NCBI GenBank assembly: GCA_902168255.1
Contig: CABHON010000010.1
Location: forward strand, 1-64,000
Direction: 5' to 3'
Length of the DNA: 64,000 nt
DNA from: an uncultured Legionella sp.
GTDB taxonomy: Bacteria > Pseudomonadota > Gammaproteobacteria > Legionellales > Legionellaceae
Part shown: piece by piece, positions 54,219-63,432 of the stretch
Position numbering within the stretch: position 1 is the first letter of the stretch
Layout: the number at the start of each line of letters is the position of its first letter
Translations under genes and position numbers: made by a program
Notes under the pieces: generated by a model
What the model saw: the letters and a program-made list of their open reading frames with translations, nothing else
Databases searched by the model: none
Told to the model about the DNA's origin: nothing

Positions 54219-55433
54219 CTATGTATATAGTTGCTGTAGATAGTGAAAAAAAAGCGGGCATGTTTTACTGACGCAGGATGCGTTGTCAATAATAATACCT
54301 GGTACTTTTAAGCCTAAAATAGAAAAGGCCATAGCGATGCGATGATCATTATGGCTATTAATGGTGTTCCCCACAGGGTTGCCTGGAAAAATGGTTAAAC
54401 TATCCTGAGTGCTTTCTGTACGAATGCCCAACCGATGTAGCCCATCCATCATTGCAGCAATGCGATCAGATTCTTGGTGTCGTGTATGATGAATGCCATG
54501 AATGGTTGTTGGTGTGGGTAAAAAAGGAGCAAGAATAGCAAGTGTCATAAAGGTATCGCTAAAACGACTCATATCAATTGTACCAATAGGACCTAAATGT
54601 GAAGAGCCAGTAACAGAAATACCTTCGGATTGTTTAATAATCTTACATCCGGTGGTTTCTAAGACATCCAAAAATTTAAGGTCACCTTGGGAGCTTTGAG
54701 TAGTTAAACGCGGAATATGAATAGTGCTTTGCGTTAATGCAGCAGCGGCAAAAAAATAAGAAGCAGTGGAGGCATCCGGTTCAATGATTAATGATGTAGC
54801 TTGATATTCACTTGGTATAATTTCTAAGGTAACCTCATCATGATAATCATGAGAGATACCAAACTGTTGCATTAATTGCAGGGTCATGATGACATACGGT
54901 TTATGTTCAATTGGCTTGTTAGTTTGAATAACCATATTATGTTTAGCTAAAGGAGCCGCCATACATAATCCAGATAAAAATTGGCTCGAATGATGAATGT
55001 CAATGAAGACTTTTCCACCTGCTAGGCCCGATGAGCGCATCACAAAGGGCATTTGATCCTCATTAACTAAAAACTCAAATTCAATTCCTTGCTGTTTTAA
55101 AATATCAATTAAAGGTTTAATAGGGCGTTCACGGAGTCGGGCACTTGCATCAAAATAATATTCTCCTCCCAAGGCAGCACAAATAGGGGGAAGAAAGCGC
55201 GCCACAGTGCCGGCATCGGCACAGTGAATTTTTTTTGTTTTAGTTAGAAAAATAGATTCAAGCGCCATGCGACAAGCATGAGTGTCGTCGCTATCTAATA
55301 GCCATTCTAGTTGAGATTTTTCCTTACATAAGGCAGCCATCATTAATGCCCGATTAGTTAAACTCTTGGAGCCAGGTAAGGCTAATACGTGATTAAATGC
55401 ATTTTTTAAGGGAAAAATCTCTATGATATTCAT
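54219..55433 (-). CDS. aroA: 3-phosphoshikimate 1-carboxyvinyltransferase (EPSP synthase)
   Basis: A 404-aa enzyme joining PEP to shikimate 3-phosphate. I start at the ATG at 55433, 1 bp after the stop of the upstream DAHP synthase. The signature LPGSKSLTNRALMMAAL is near the N-terminus, with DSDDTHACRMAL and ADAGTVARFLPPICA following, and DHRIAMAFSILGL near the end. It is somewhat shorter than typical (about 430 aa). The tight spacing on both sides indicates translational coupling within the aromatic operon. Confidence 0.95.
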   Translation of the reverse strand: MNIIEIFPLKNAFNHVLALPGSKSLTNRALMMAALCKEKSQLEWLLDSDDTHACRMALESIFLTKTKKIHCADAGTVARFLPPICAALGGEYYFDASARLRERPIKPLIDILKQQGIEFEFLVNEDQMPFVMRSSGLAGGKVFIDIHHSSQFLSGLCMAAPLAKHNMVIQTNKPIEHKPYVIMTLQLMQQFGISHDYHDEVTLEIIPSEYQATSLIIEPDASTASYFFAAAALTQSTIHIPRLTTQSSQGDLKFLDVLETTGCKIIKQSEGISVTGSSHLGPIGTIDMSRFSDTFMTLAILAPFLPTPTTIHGIHHTRHQESDRIAAMMDGLHRLGIRTESTQDSLTIFPGNPVGNTINSHNDHRIAMAFSILGLKVPGIIIDNASCVSKTCPLFFHYLQQLYT

Positions 55434-55434
55434 G

Positions 55435-56784
55435 CTATTTTTTCTCGTCATGCCACTCGGCAATTTTCAATGCCATTTCTAATGCCTGGCTATAATTGAG
55501 ACGTGGATCGACAAGACTCATGTAAGTTTTACTTAAATCCTCTTCTTGTAATCCACAAGCACCACCCACACATTCCGTGACATCTTCGCCTGTCATCTCA
55601 AAATGGATGCCTGCTAAGGGGATAGAAGAGGCCTGGTGTAACGTAAAAGCATGATGCAGTTCTTCTAAAATATCATTGAAATAGCGTGTTTTAATACCAT
55701 GCTTGGTTGTGTATGTATTCCCATGCATAGGATCGCAAATAACGGTACAAATTTTCCCTGCTTGTGTTAATTTTGTGAGTAATTGAGGAAGCTTATCTGC
55801 AATTTTATCTTTGCCAAAACGGTGAATAAGCACGATTTTGCCCAATTCATTGTTGGGATTCAGCACAGCAATCATCTCAATTAGCTCATCAAAATCTATA
55901 TTCGGCCCGACTTTAATTCCGAGAGGATTTTGAATGCCACGCAAATATTCGATATGTGCAGAATCGGAATGTAGTGTTCGCATGCCAATCCAAGGGAAAT
56001 GGGTGCTTAAATTATAAAAATGTTGGGTGTCGATTTCGCGGGTTAAGGCAGCTTCATAAGGCAAATGCAATGCTTCATGACTGGTAAAAAAATTGATTTG
56101 TTTAAGTTCGTCATTTTTTAATGCAGAGACGGATTCAAAAAAGTGTAGGGCATGCATCACAGAATCCAAAATAGTTTGGTACGGTAGAGTCTCAGTATTT
56201 TTCTCTAAAAAATCGATTTGCCATTGTTGAGGGTGATGCAAGTCAGAAAAACCGTCACTGGAAAGGGCACGTAAGTAGTTTAAGGTTATGCCCGATGCTT
56301 GATAAGCATGCAACATACGTCCTGGATCGGGTATTCGAGCTTCTTGAGTAAAAGCATAACCATTAATCATATCCCCTCTATAAGTGGGTAAGGTAAGCCC
56401 ATCAATGGTTTCTTCTAAAACAGAGCGGGGTTTAGCATATTGGCCAGCAATGCGCCCAATTCGTACCACAGGTTTTTTTAGGCTATGAATTAAAATCATG
56501 CTCATTTGCAATAAAATTTTGAATTTATTGGTAATTTGTGTTTGATTACAATCATCAAATAGCTCAGAACAGTCACCTCCTTGTAAAATAAACGCTTCAC
56601 CTTTCGCTGCTTTTACTAGCAATTTTTTTAAATTTTTGATTTCGCGCTCGGTAACTAATGGAGGGGAATTTTTCAATTCAGTGATCACGCTTTCAAATTT
56701 ATGGATGTCTGAATAAGTTATTCCTTGGGTGATAGGGTACTGCTCCCAAGAAAATGGTGTCCATGTTTTACGAAGAGATTTCAT
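55435..56784 (-). CDS. Class II (plant-type) 3-deoxy-7-phosphoheptulonate synthase
   Basis: A 449-aa first enzyme of the shikimate pathway (PEP plus erythrose 4-phosphate to DAHP). It belongs to the class II, plant-like family, not the E. coli AroFGH type. Seen are FILQGGDCSELF (metal-binding Cys), RIGRIAGQYAKPRS, LHSDSAHIEYLRGIQNPLGIKVG, VCDPMHGNT and the C-terminal VDPRLNYSQALEMALKIAE. I start at the ATG at 56784 (MKSLRKTWTPFSWEQYP), with an alternative four codons upstream. It heads an operon with aroA and aroC. Confidence 0.93.
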   Translation of the reverse strand: MKSLRKTWTPFSWEQYPITQGITYSDIHKFESVITELKNSPPLVTEREIKNLKKLLVKAAKGEAFILQGGDCSELFDDCNQTQITNKFKILLQMSMILIHSLKKPVVRIGRIAGQYAKPRSVLEETIDGLTLPTYRGDMINGYAFTQEARIPDPGRMLHAYQASGITLNYLRALSSDGFSDLHHPQQWQIDFLEKNTETLPYQTILDSVMHALHFFESVSALKNDELKQINFFTSHEALHLPYEAALTREIDTQHFYNLSTHFPWIGMRTLHSDSAHIEYLRGIQNPLGIKVGPNIDFDELIEMIAVLNPNNELGKIVLIHRFGKDKIADKLPQLLTKLTQAGKICTVICDPMHGNTYTTKHGIKTRYFNDILEELHHAFTLHQASSIPLAGIHFEMTGEDVTECVGGACGLQEEDLSKTYMSLVDPRLNYSQALEMALKIAEWHDEKK

Positions 56785-56879
56785 TTTATTTCTCATTTAA
56801 AATGTTCAATGTAGCATTTATAGCTAAAAGCCCGTGCTGAATAGTTTCTTTCTGTGCACTAAGTGGGCTGAACAATTAC

Positions 56880-57287
56880 TTAATAAAGTTCAACACCTAC
56901 ATTATTTGCAGCTTGACGTAGCTGAAGATCTTTTGTAGCCAATGGAATGCCGAGACGCATGGCTAGTTCAAGATAAGCAGCATCATAAGTTGTTAAGTTA
57001 TGGAAAGAGGCAAGAGATAAAATTTCATTGAAACCTCGGGTTACCATTTGATGATCTATTTGAATATTTAAGGCATCTAATAAATTAAGAAATTCTTTAG
57101 TATTTGCAGGAGAAATTCGGCCTTTACGTTCAGCACCTAATAAAATATTTCCTACTTCCAATGTCCATAAAGCAGGTACAAACGCATCTTCGGTGGAAAG
57201 TCTCTCAAGCAAAGCGGTGGTATCCGGAGTGGCTTCATCTTGAAAGCACCAGGCTAATGTAATAGAAGCATCCAAAACAAAACTCAT
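56880..57287 (-). CDS. PIN-domain toxin (VapC family)
   Basis: A 135-aa PIN-domain protein, probable RNA endonuclease toxin. The four acidic active-site residues are present: D6 (FVLDAS), E44 (WTLEVGN), D102 (TTYDAAYLELA) and D120 (ATKDLQL). Its ATG overlaps the antitoxin stop codon (TAATG), the usual arrangement of toxin-antitoxin pairs. The upstream antitoxin is of the Phd/YefM type. Target RNA unknown; tRNA cleavage is common among VapC relatives. Confidence 0.9.
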   Translation of the reverse strand: MSFVLDASITLAWCFQDEATPDTTALLERLSTEDAFVPALWTLEVGNILLGAERKGRISPANTKEFLNLLDALNIQIDHQMVTRGFNEILSLASFHNLTTYDAAYLELAMRLGIPLATKDLQLRQAANNVGVELY

Positions 57288-57526
57288 TATCGTCTTCCTT
57301 CATCACGTAAGGTTTTCCAATCTAAACCATTGAGAAAATTTTTGGCTTTAAAAAGTTGCAATTGTTTAATAGCTTCATCTTTTGTAAATACATTAGGAGA
57401 TGCTATAGGAACAATTTTTGCTATAGGGTGTCCATGTTTAGTAATCGTTACTTCTTCTCCTTTTTCAACCTCTAACAATAATTTTGAAAAATGGGTTTTA
57501 GCTTCAAAAGCAGCAATTATTTGCAT
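57287..57526 (-). CDS. Phd/YefM-type antitoxin
   Basis: A 79-aa antitoxin. I start at the ATG at 57526, which has GGAG 7 bases upstream; another ATG lies four codons earlier. The N-terminal half has the Phd/YefM DNA-binding pattern (AFEAKTHFSKLLLEVEKGEEVTITKHGHPIAKIVPI). The C-terminal tail should bind and neutralise the PIN toxin. An inverted repeat just upstream is a good candidate autoregulatory operator. Confidence 0.9.
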   Translation of the reverse strand: MQIIAAFEAKTHFSKLLLEVEKGEEVTITKHGHPIAKIVPIASPNVFTKDEAIKQLQLFKAKNFLNGLDWKTLRDEGRR

Positions 57527-57545
57527 AATAATCTCCATGTAATAT

Positions 57546-57566
57546 AAACTAGTTAAAGACTAGTTT
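57546..57566. promoter_or_regulatory. Candidate operator of the toxin-antitoxin pair
   Basis: AAACTAGT-TAAAG-ACTAGTTT is a perfect 8-bp inverted repeat around a 5-bp centre, 20 bp upstream of the antitoxin start. Antitoxins of this type bind such palindromes at their own promoter. Confidence 0.6.
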
Positions 57567-57606
57567 ATTATGTTGACTATATTTTGTCAAATTATGCTAC
57601 ATAAAG

Positions 57607-60600
57607 CTATTTTTCTAGGATCTTAAACAGCTTAAATAGCTCATCAATTGCATCATTCTCAATAGGAAAGTTATATTTCAATTGAGAAGGGCCAGCAAGT
57701 TGATATGTTTTTGGCTGTACTTGAATGAGTTTAATCAATGTTTCTGGTTTAACATTAGGTTGTTCTTCAAATTCAATTTTTGCATGGCCAGCGCTCGTAG
57801 AGACTTTTTTAATACCCAGTTTTTGCGCGTCAAATTTTAACTCAGTGATACGGAAAAGATTTTTGACTGATACAGGAAGTAATCCAAATCGATCGATCAT
57901 TTCTACTTGTAAATCATCCAGTTGTTTTATTGTCGTGGTATGGGCAATGCGTTTATAAAGCACAAGCCTTGTGTGTACATCCGCAATATAATTTTCAGGA
58001 ATAATTAAACTTAAATGAAAACTAATCTCAGCGCCAGTATGAAGGGTTTTATCCAAGTCCGGAATTTGGCCTGACTTTAATGCTTCAACGGCTGTATTTA
58101 ATAATTCCATATATAAACTAAAACCAATAGCATGCATATTGCCACTTTGTTCTTCACCAAGTAGTTCACCTGCGCCCCGAATTTCGAGATCATGGGTGGC
58201 TAAACTAAAGCCGGCGCCCAGATCGTCAATAGATAAAATAGCATCTAAACGTTTAATGGCGTCCGATGTCATGGCTTCTTGAGGTGGCGTTAAGAGATAA
58301 GCATAGGCTTGATGGTGAGAGCGGCCAACACGTCCTCGTAATTGATGCAGTTGGGCTAACCCAAAACGATCGGCATGTTCAATAATAATCGTATTGGCGG
58401 TAGGAATATCAATACCGGTTTCAATAATGGTAGAACACACCAATATTTGGAAACGTCGGTGATAAAAATCTGACATCACCTTTTCTAAATGACGTTCAGA
58501 CATTTGACCATGAGCCACTTGGATGGCCGTTTCGGGAATAGATGCTTCAGCTAATAATTTACGAAGCTCAGCAGCAGTATTTTCAATGGAAGCTACTTTA
58601 TTATAAAGATAAAATACTTGTCCACCGCGCATAATCTCCCGCAAAATTGCTTCGCGAATAAGACTGGGATTTTTTTCTTGTACAAAGGTTTTAATCGCGA
58701 GTCGTTTTAAAGGTGGGGTGGCGATGACAGAAATATCACGTAAGCCCGAAAGCGACATGTTCAATGTTCGAGGAATAGGGGTTGCGGTTAATGATAAAAT
58801 ATCGACTTCATGACGAAGTGATTTAATATGTTCTTTTTGTTTAACCCCGAAACGATGTTCTTCGTCAATGACAAGCAAGCCTAAATTTTTAAATTTAATG
58901 TTTTTGGATAAAAGAGTGTGGGTGCCAATGACAATATCCACTAAACCTGTTTGCAGACCTTCTTTTACCTTTTTAGCCGCTTCGCCCGTCCTAAAACGAG
59001 AAAGCAATTCAATATTTACGCCAAATTCAGCAAAACGATCGGAAAAGTTTTCATAATGTTGCCCCGCCAAAAGAGTGGTAGGAACCAATACACAGACTTG
59101 TTTACGATTTTGAACTGCTAAAAAGCAGGCTCGCATGGCAACTTCCGTTTTACCAAATCCTACATCACCACAAATCAATCGATCCATGGGGCGACTGGAT
59201 TCCATATCGCTGATAACTTGTTGGATGGCTTGCGTTTGATCGGGGGTTTCTTCAAAAGGAAAAGCTCCGGCAAACGTTTGATATTCAGAGTCTGGTGCAT
59301 GACAAGAAAAGCCTTGTCGGGCTTCTCGTTTGGCATAAATATCCAACAGTTCAGCGGCCGTATCTCGAATTTTTTCTTGTGCTTTCTTTTTCTCTTTTTG
59401 CCATTGTCCCGTGCCTAAGCGATGAAGAGGGGCCGTATCGGGATCTAAACCCGTATAGCGACTGATTTTTTCTAATGAGGTAACAGGGACATAAATTTTA
59501 TCGTTGCTAGCATATTCCAATACTAAGAATTCATTGATTTGATTATCGTATTCAATATTTTGTAAACCAAGATACCGGCCTACGCCATGTTCAATATGAA
59601 CTACAGCAGAACCAATATGTAGTTCGCTTAAGTCTCTGACAATAGTATCGATATCTAAAGAACGGCGGGCTGTTTTTCGTTGTCGTATGAGCGTTTCACC
59701 CCATAGCTCTGCTTCAGTAATAACGGTTAAATCATCAAATATAAATCCAGTTTCCAGAGGACCATACATTAACGCGATTTTGGCGGAATGATCGGTAATA
59801 AATTCATGCCAATGAGAAAAAGATTTAAAGTGAATTTTGGCTGCAGTGAGTTGTTCGCTCAGTAATTCGCGTCTACCGGCTGTTTGTGAGCAAATCACAA
59901 CACGTGTTTTGGTTGTTTCAAGGTAATTTTTTAGTTTATCAAATGAATGCTGAATATTTTTTTGTGCTTTAATATCAACAGGAAAAGAGGGTATTTGATA
60001 AGGGATTTCTTTGTAGGAAAAAGAATGGAGGTGGGTATAAAGTATATCAAGCGTAAAAAATAATTCTTCCGGCGAAAGTAGGGGATGGGTAAGATCATAT
60101 TTTAATTGAGCGTAGCGATCCTGCACTTCTTTTTGGAAATAATCATTGGCTTGTTGAAGGCCTTCTTTTTCATTAATAAGAAAAAATTGAGTATTAGGGG
60201 AAAGATAATCTAATAAAGTCGCGGTTTCATCAAAAAATAAGGGTAAATAATATTCGATGCCGGCAGGGGCAATGCCATCACTAATAGAATTATATATGGG
60301 ACAATTAGCTGGGTTGCCTTCAAAACGATGCCGGAAAGCGCTTCGAAAATGGGCAATGCCTTTTTCATCTAAAGGATATTCACGTGCGGGTAATAAAGCG
60401 ATCTGTTTTACTTGTTCGGAAGAACGTTGAGTATCCAAATCAAATAAACGAATCGTGTCAATTTCATTATCAAATAAATCAATACGAAAAGGAGTACGGC
60501 TACCCATGGGATAAATGTCTATGATTGAGCCGCGAATAGCGCATTCGCCATGTTCCATTACTTTGGTAACAAAAATATAACCCGCTTTTTGTAGGTGATG

Positions 60601-60987
60601 CCTAAAAGTCTCAATGTCTAATTGTTGTTTCACAGAAAGATTCAAGCTGTGAGCAGCAATAAAACTGTAAGGCGATAGCTTGTGCAAAAGAGTTGGTAAT
60701 GCGGTAATTAAGATACCCTTTTTCAATGTTTTTAGCTTGGCTAACGTTGCCAATCGTTCGGAAATAATATCTTGATGAGGCGAGAATCTATCGTAAGGAA
60801 GTGTTTCCCAATCAGGGAAAAACATAATAGGTATGGTATTGTCCAGTTGAAAAAAATTAAGTTCATCTTGTAGACGCTGAGCACTGAGAAGTGTCGGGGT
60901 TACGATGCAAAGAAGCCCAGTATGTTCTTGACTTTTCTGACTCAGGGCAAGACTTAAACTTGTACTAGAAAGGGTATCAATTTTCAT
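57607..60987 (-). CDS. mfd: Transcription-repair coupling factor
   Basis: A 1126-aa ATP-dependent translocase that removes stalled RNA polymerase and recruits UvrA. The UvrB-like N-terminal region (PDWETLPYDRFSPH) is followed by the RNA-polymerase-interacting domain (LHIGSAVVHIEHGVGRYLGL). The RecG-like motor has Walker A GDVGFGKTEVAMRA, a DEEHRFGVKQKEH box, LSLTATPIPRTLNMSL and QLRGRVGRS; the TRCF C-terminal domain comes last. I start at the ATG at 60987, after AGGTG. The start overlaps the stop of the O-antigen ligase-like gene by 11 bp. Confidence 0.96.
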   Translation of the reverse strand: MKIDTLSSTSLSLALSQKSQEHTGLLCIVTPTLLSAQRLQDELNFFQLDNTIPIMFFPDWETLPYDRFSPHQDIISERLATLAKLKTLKKGILITALPTLLHKLSPYSFIAAHSLNLSVKQQLDIETFRHHLQKAGYIFVTKVMEHGECAIRGSIIDIYPMGSRTPFRIDLFDNEIDTIRLFDLDTQRSSEQVKQIALLPAREYPLDEKGIAHFRSAFRHRFEGNPANCPIYNSISDGIAPAGIEYYLPLFFDETATLLDYLSPNTQFFLINEKEGLQQANDYFQKEVQDRYAQLKYDLTHPLLSPEELFFTLDILYTHLHSFSYKEIPYQIPSFPVDIKAQKNIQHSFDKLKNYLETTKTRVVICSQTAGRRELLSEQLTAAKIHFKSFSHWHEFITDHSAKIALMYGPLETGFIFDDLTVITEAELWGETLIRQRKTARRSLDIDTIVRDLSELHIGSAVVHIEHGVGRYLGLQNIEYDNQINEFLVLEYASNDKIYVPVTSLEKISRYTGLDPDTAPLHRLGTGQWQKEKKKAQEKIRDTAAELLDIYAKREARQGFSCHAPDSEYQTFAGAFPFEETPDQTQAIQQVISDMESSRPMDRLICGDVGFGKTEVAMRACFLAVQNRKQVCVLVPTTLLAGQHYENFSDRFAEFGVNIELLSRFRTGEAAKKVKEGLQTGLVDIVIGTHTLLSKNIKFKNLGLLVIDEEHRFGVKQKEHIKSLRHEVDILSLTATPIPRTLNMSLSGLRDISVIATPPLKRLAIKTFVQEKNPSLIREAILREIMRGGQVFYLYNKVASIENTAAELRKLLAEASIPETAIQVAHGQMSERHLEKVMSDFYHRRFQILVCSTIIETGIDIPTANTIIIEHADRFGLAQLHQLRGRVGRSHHQAYAYLLTPPQEAMTSDAIKRLDAILSIDDLGAGFSLATHDLEIRGAGELLGEEQSGNMHAIGFSLYMELLNTAVEALKSGQIPDLDKTLHTGAEISFHLSLIIPENYIADVHTRLVLYKRIAHTTTIKQLDDLQVEMIDRFGLLPVSVKNLFRITELKFDAQKLGIKKVSTSAGHAKIEFEEQPNVKPETLIKLIQVQPKTYQLAGPSQLKYNFPIENDAIDELFKLFKILEK

Positions 60988-62422
60988 ACTTTTCACCTAA
61001 ACACATGGCCATCATGGTCATAAAAAACAAATTAGTTGTAGAATAAAAAAACAAGGAATCGGAAAAATTGCCCACTAAGAAAATAGCTAGTATACCAATG
61101 GCTAAAATACGCATTTTCTTTAAGGAAATTATTTCTCGGACTAAGAAAAAAAGAAAAAGACAAAAAACAGAAAAGCCAAATAAGCCAAACTCACTTAATA
61201 TCAACCAATATTGGCTGTGGGGCTCACTAAGATAGTTCGTTGTCCATCCTGGTACGGGATTTTCTGTGTGAAATGCGTGTTCAAAACCAGCGGTGCCATT
61301 TCCAACAAGCCAATGACGGTAAAATAATTCTTTAGAGTAGTTATGGAATTGAATACGATAACCCAATGACGTCCTTAAGTAATGATTTTTATAACCCAAT
61401 AAATCATGGGAAATATTATAAATACCTTCTTTTACTACGGGACTTTGGTAAACTGCTGCACCAAATAATATTCCTCCGATGCAGATGGCAATTAAGGCCT
61501 TTCGTAAAGGAAATATTTGCAGTAAAAAAAGACTCATAATGACGAGATAAATGACATAGCCTGTGCGCCCTGGGCTCAAAAAGAATATTTGTAACGTGAA
61601 CAAAATAAAAAGAAAACTATACAGACACTTATATAATTGTTTTGTGGCAGTGTAAGCCAACCATAGCGCCATATAAGCAGCATAACTCATCATCAAGCCA
61701 GTCATAATGTGATTATAAAACACTTCGCCGGGATCAGCGCTACGCCAGATAAGTATCCCCGTCCATTTAAAAAAAGATAATATGCTAGTCAGTAGCATCA
61801 CCCCTAGGAAAGTATGCATTACCCATGGTCTAATTTTTTTGGTCGTAAATCCTGCGATTAAAAGAGGAAAAAATAAGAATTTTAAATATTTGCTGAGCAT
61901 TGTAAATTTTGCATGCCAGGAAGCTTCTCCCCAAAAACATCCAAGGAAGGCAACAATAAAAAGGCCTATAGAAAACCATGCAAGAGGGCTTTTAAGAATT
62001 TTGGGTAACACGTCTCGATGTTCAGGTGTCAATAAAATCAAAACGAGCGAAAGCACCCAAAAGATACTAGTCAAGGAAATGGTAGTAGGAATTGAAATAG
62101 TGAGGCCTATTAATGCTACTGGTACGAAATTTTGCTTCGAATTTCCTTCAATAGACTTCTTTCCAAACCCTACTTTTGCGGAGAACTTGTTCGTTGATTC
62201 GGTGCTCGAATCCTCATGTACTCGCGTGTACACTCCGGTTTTCACTCGGTCCATCCTTGGACCTCGGCTTTCAGCCAGTGCCTGTGCAAATCGGCTTTCC
62301 TGCCGATTTGTGCGCTCCGAGTCTCCTCCAATTTCTCGCGCATAAGCGGGTTTGGAAAGAAGTCTAATTTCTCGCACACCAGGGGGGGTGGAAAGAAGTC
62401 TATTCAACCATGGGTAAGTCAT
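60977..62422 (-). CDS. O-antigen ligase/polymerase family membrane protein with repeat-derived N-terminus
   Basis: The 481-aa frame has two parts. From about residue 95 it is a polytopic membrane protein with the Wzy_C/WaaL-type loop (SLGYRIQFHNYSKELFY, HWLVGNGTAGFEH, EPHSQYWLILSEFGLFG), typical of O-antigen ligases, which attach O-polysaccharide to lipid A-core in the periplasm. The first 90 residues (RLLSTPPGVREIRLLSKPAYAREIGG, then a polar Arg/Glu/Ser-rich stretch) are hydrophilic and encoded by an inserted palindromic element (62152-62402). No other ATG lies before the first helices, so either the element now provides the start or translation begins at a non-ATG codon. It overlaps the glycosyltransferase gene by 23 bp. 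Confidence 0.75.
   Translation of the reverse strand: MTYPWLNRLLSTPPGVREIRLLSKPAYAREIGGDSERTNRQESRFAQALAESRGPRMDRVKTGVYTRVHEDSSTESTNKFSAKVGFGKKSIEGNSKQNFVPVALIGLTISIPTTISLTSIFWVLSLVLILLTPEHRDVLPKILKSPLAWFSIGLFIVAFLGCFWGEASWHAKFTMLSKYLKFLFFPLLIAGFTTKKIRPWVMHTFLGVMLLTSILSFFKWTGILIWRSADPGEVFYNHIMTGLMMSYAAYMALWLAYTATKQLYKCLYSFLFILFTLQIFFLSPGRTGYVIYLVIMSLFLLQIFPLRKALIAICIGGILFGAAVYQSPVVKEGIYNISHDLLGYKNHYLRTSLGYRIQFHNYSKELFYRHWLVGNGTAGFEHAFHTENPVPGWTTNYLSEPHSQYWLILSEFGLFGFSVFCLFLFFLVREIISLKKMRILAIGILAIFLVGNFSDSLFFYSTTNLFFMTMMAMCLGEKYEN
62152..62402. repeat. Palindromic element forming the N-terminus of the O-antigen ligase-like gene
   Basis: TAGACTTCTTTCCAAACCC at 62152-62170 is perfectly inverted at 62348-62366. 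A further GGAAAGAAGTCTA follows at 62390-62402, which produces a tandem 12-residue repeat (RLLSTPPGVREI / RLLSKPAYAREI). The interior shares TCCTCATGTACT and GTACACTCCGGT with the dispersed element at 2299-2422. The element is open in the gene's frame throughout. The stop codon of the glycosyltransferase gene (TAG at 62400-62402) falls in its outer arm. Confidence 0.75.
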
Positions 62423-63167
62423 CTAAATCTTCTTCACGGTAAATTTGCTTAATGGCACGATAAAACGATCCTTGGGCACTTAATATAGCAAGTAGAAATC
62501 CTGCTTTTCCATCTAAAAAACCTTTTTGAATAAAATAACAACGAAAAAACATCCACCCCGAAGCTAAGACTGCTTTAAAAATACTTGAAGATCTTCCTTG
62601 TTGGTGTCGAATTTTGGCCGTATAGGAAGAGTATTTATTAACTTTATATAAAGCATGATAAAAATTACGAAAAGAATAGTGTTTTATGGGTTCTTGAAGC
62701 TGTATCACACGACTTTTTGCAGGCAAGTGTATATATTCATGTACAATGCTTCTGTCGTAAAATGCCTCTTTCCGTTTAAAAAAGCGAATGTGGCGCTTGG
62801 GACACCATGAATATTTCATTATTTCTTGGTAAAACACCATATGTATGGGAATGCGGCAAGCATCAACAGAAGAATGCATGACTTCCAGTAATTTATTTTT
62901 TAGTGATTCAGTCACTTCTTCATCGGCATCAATATTTAATACCCAATCACCTGTAGCTTTTTCTAATGCGCGTTGTTTTTGAATGCCATATCCTGGCCAA
63001 TCAGTGACAGAAACCAAAGGCGTGTATTTTTTTGCTATTTCTACCGTATTATCGGTACTTCCCGAATCTAGCACAATGATTTCATCTGCCCACTTTACAG
63101 ACTCAAGACAATTGGCAATAAGTGAAGCTTCATTTTTAGTAATAATAATAACGCTAATAGTGGGCAT
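62400..63167 (-). CDS. Family 2 glycosyltransferase (LPS core/WaaE-KdtX-like)
   Basis: A 255-aa GT-A glycosyltransferase. The nucleotide-sugar binding start is ISVIIITKNEASLIANCLESVKWADEIIVLDSGSTDNT, and the DxD-type motif is NIDADEEV. Downstream, WCPKRHIRFFKRKEAFYDRSIVHEYI resembles the lipopolysaccharide core beta-glucosyltransferases of the WaaE/KdtX/LgtF group. The length is typical. It is cytoplasmic, acting at the inner membrane. Being followed directly by an O-antigen ligase-like gene, it probably belongs to LPS core assembly. Confidence 0.85.
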   Translation of the reverse strand: MPTISVIIITKNEASLIANCLESVKWADEIIVLDSGSTDNTVEIAKKYTPLVSVTDWPGYGIQKQRALEKATGDWVLNIDADEEVTESLKNKLLEVMHSSVDACRIPIHMVFYQEIMKYSWCPKRHIRFFKRKEAFYDRSIVHEYIHLPAKSRVIQLQEPIKHYSFRNFYHALYKVNKYSSYTAKIRHQQGRSSSIFKAVLASGWMFFRCYFIQKGFLDGKAGFLLAILSAQGSFYRAIKQIYREEDLDDLPMVE

Positions 63168-63277
63168 AAAATTAATTAGAGGTGAAAACTAAAACGAAAA
63201 GTATAACATTCTTTAGTATGGATGCAAGTTTTTAAATGAAGTAAAAACTGATATACTCGCGCGTTTTAAATTATGAA

Positions 63278-63402
63278 TATACTCTTCGCTAATGAGTTTT
63301 CGGTTTTGTTGCGAGCTGCATCGACTTCGGTCATGTACTACTTGTACATTCCCTCGTCTGCTTCGCTCGCGCCTTACCGAAAATTCATTAGCTGTGAGTA
63401 TA
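63278..63402. repeat. Dispersed palindromic element, copy C (TATACTC...GAGTATA)
   Basis: A 125-bp element nearly identical to copy B at 6217-6341 over its full length, with the same TATACTC and GAGTATA ends and ACTTGTACATTC core. It lies in the divergent intergenic space between the glycosyltransferase and the heme A synthase gene. Confidence 0.85.
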
Positions 63403-63432
63403 GAATACCCTGTCTTTTTTTAAGGTAAACAC

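Noticed and set aside
61782-62452. Plus-strand frames opposite the O-antigen ligase-like and glycosyltransferase genes (187, 63 and 78 aa).
   Set aside because: They are antisense shadows helped by the palindromic element; the minus-strand genes have family motifs.
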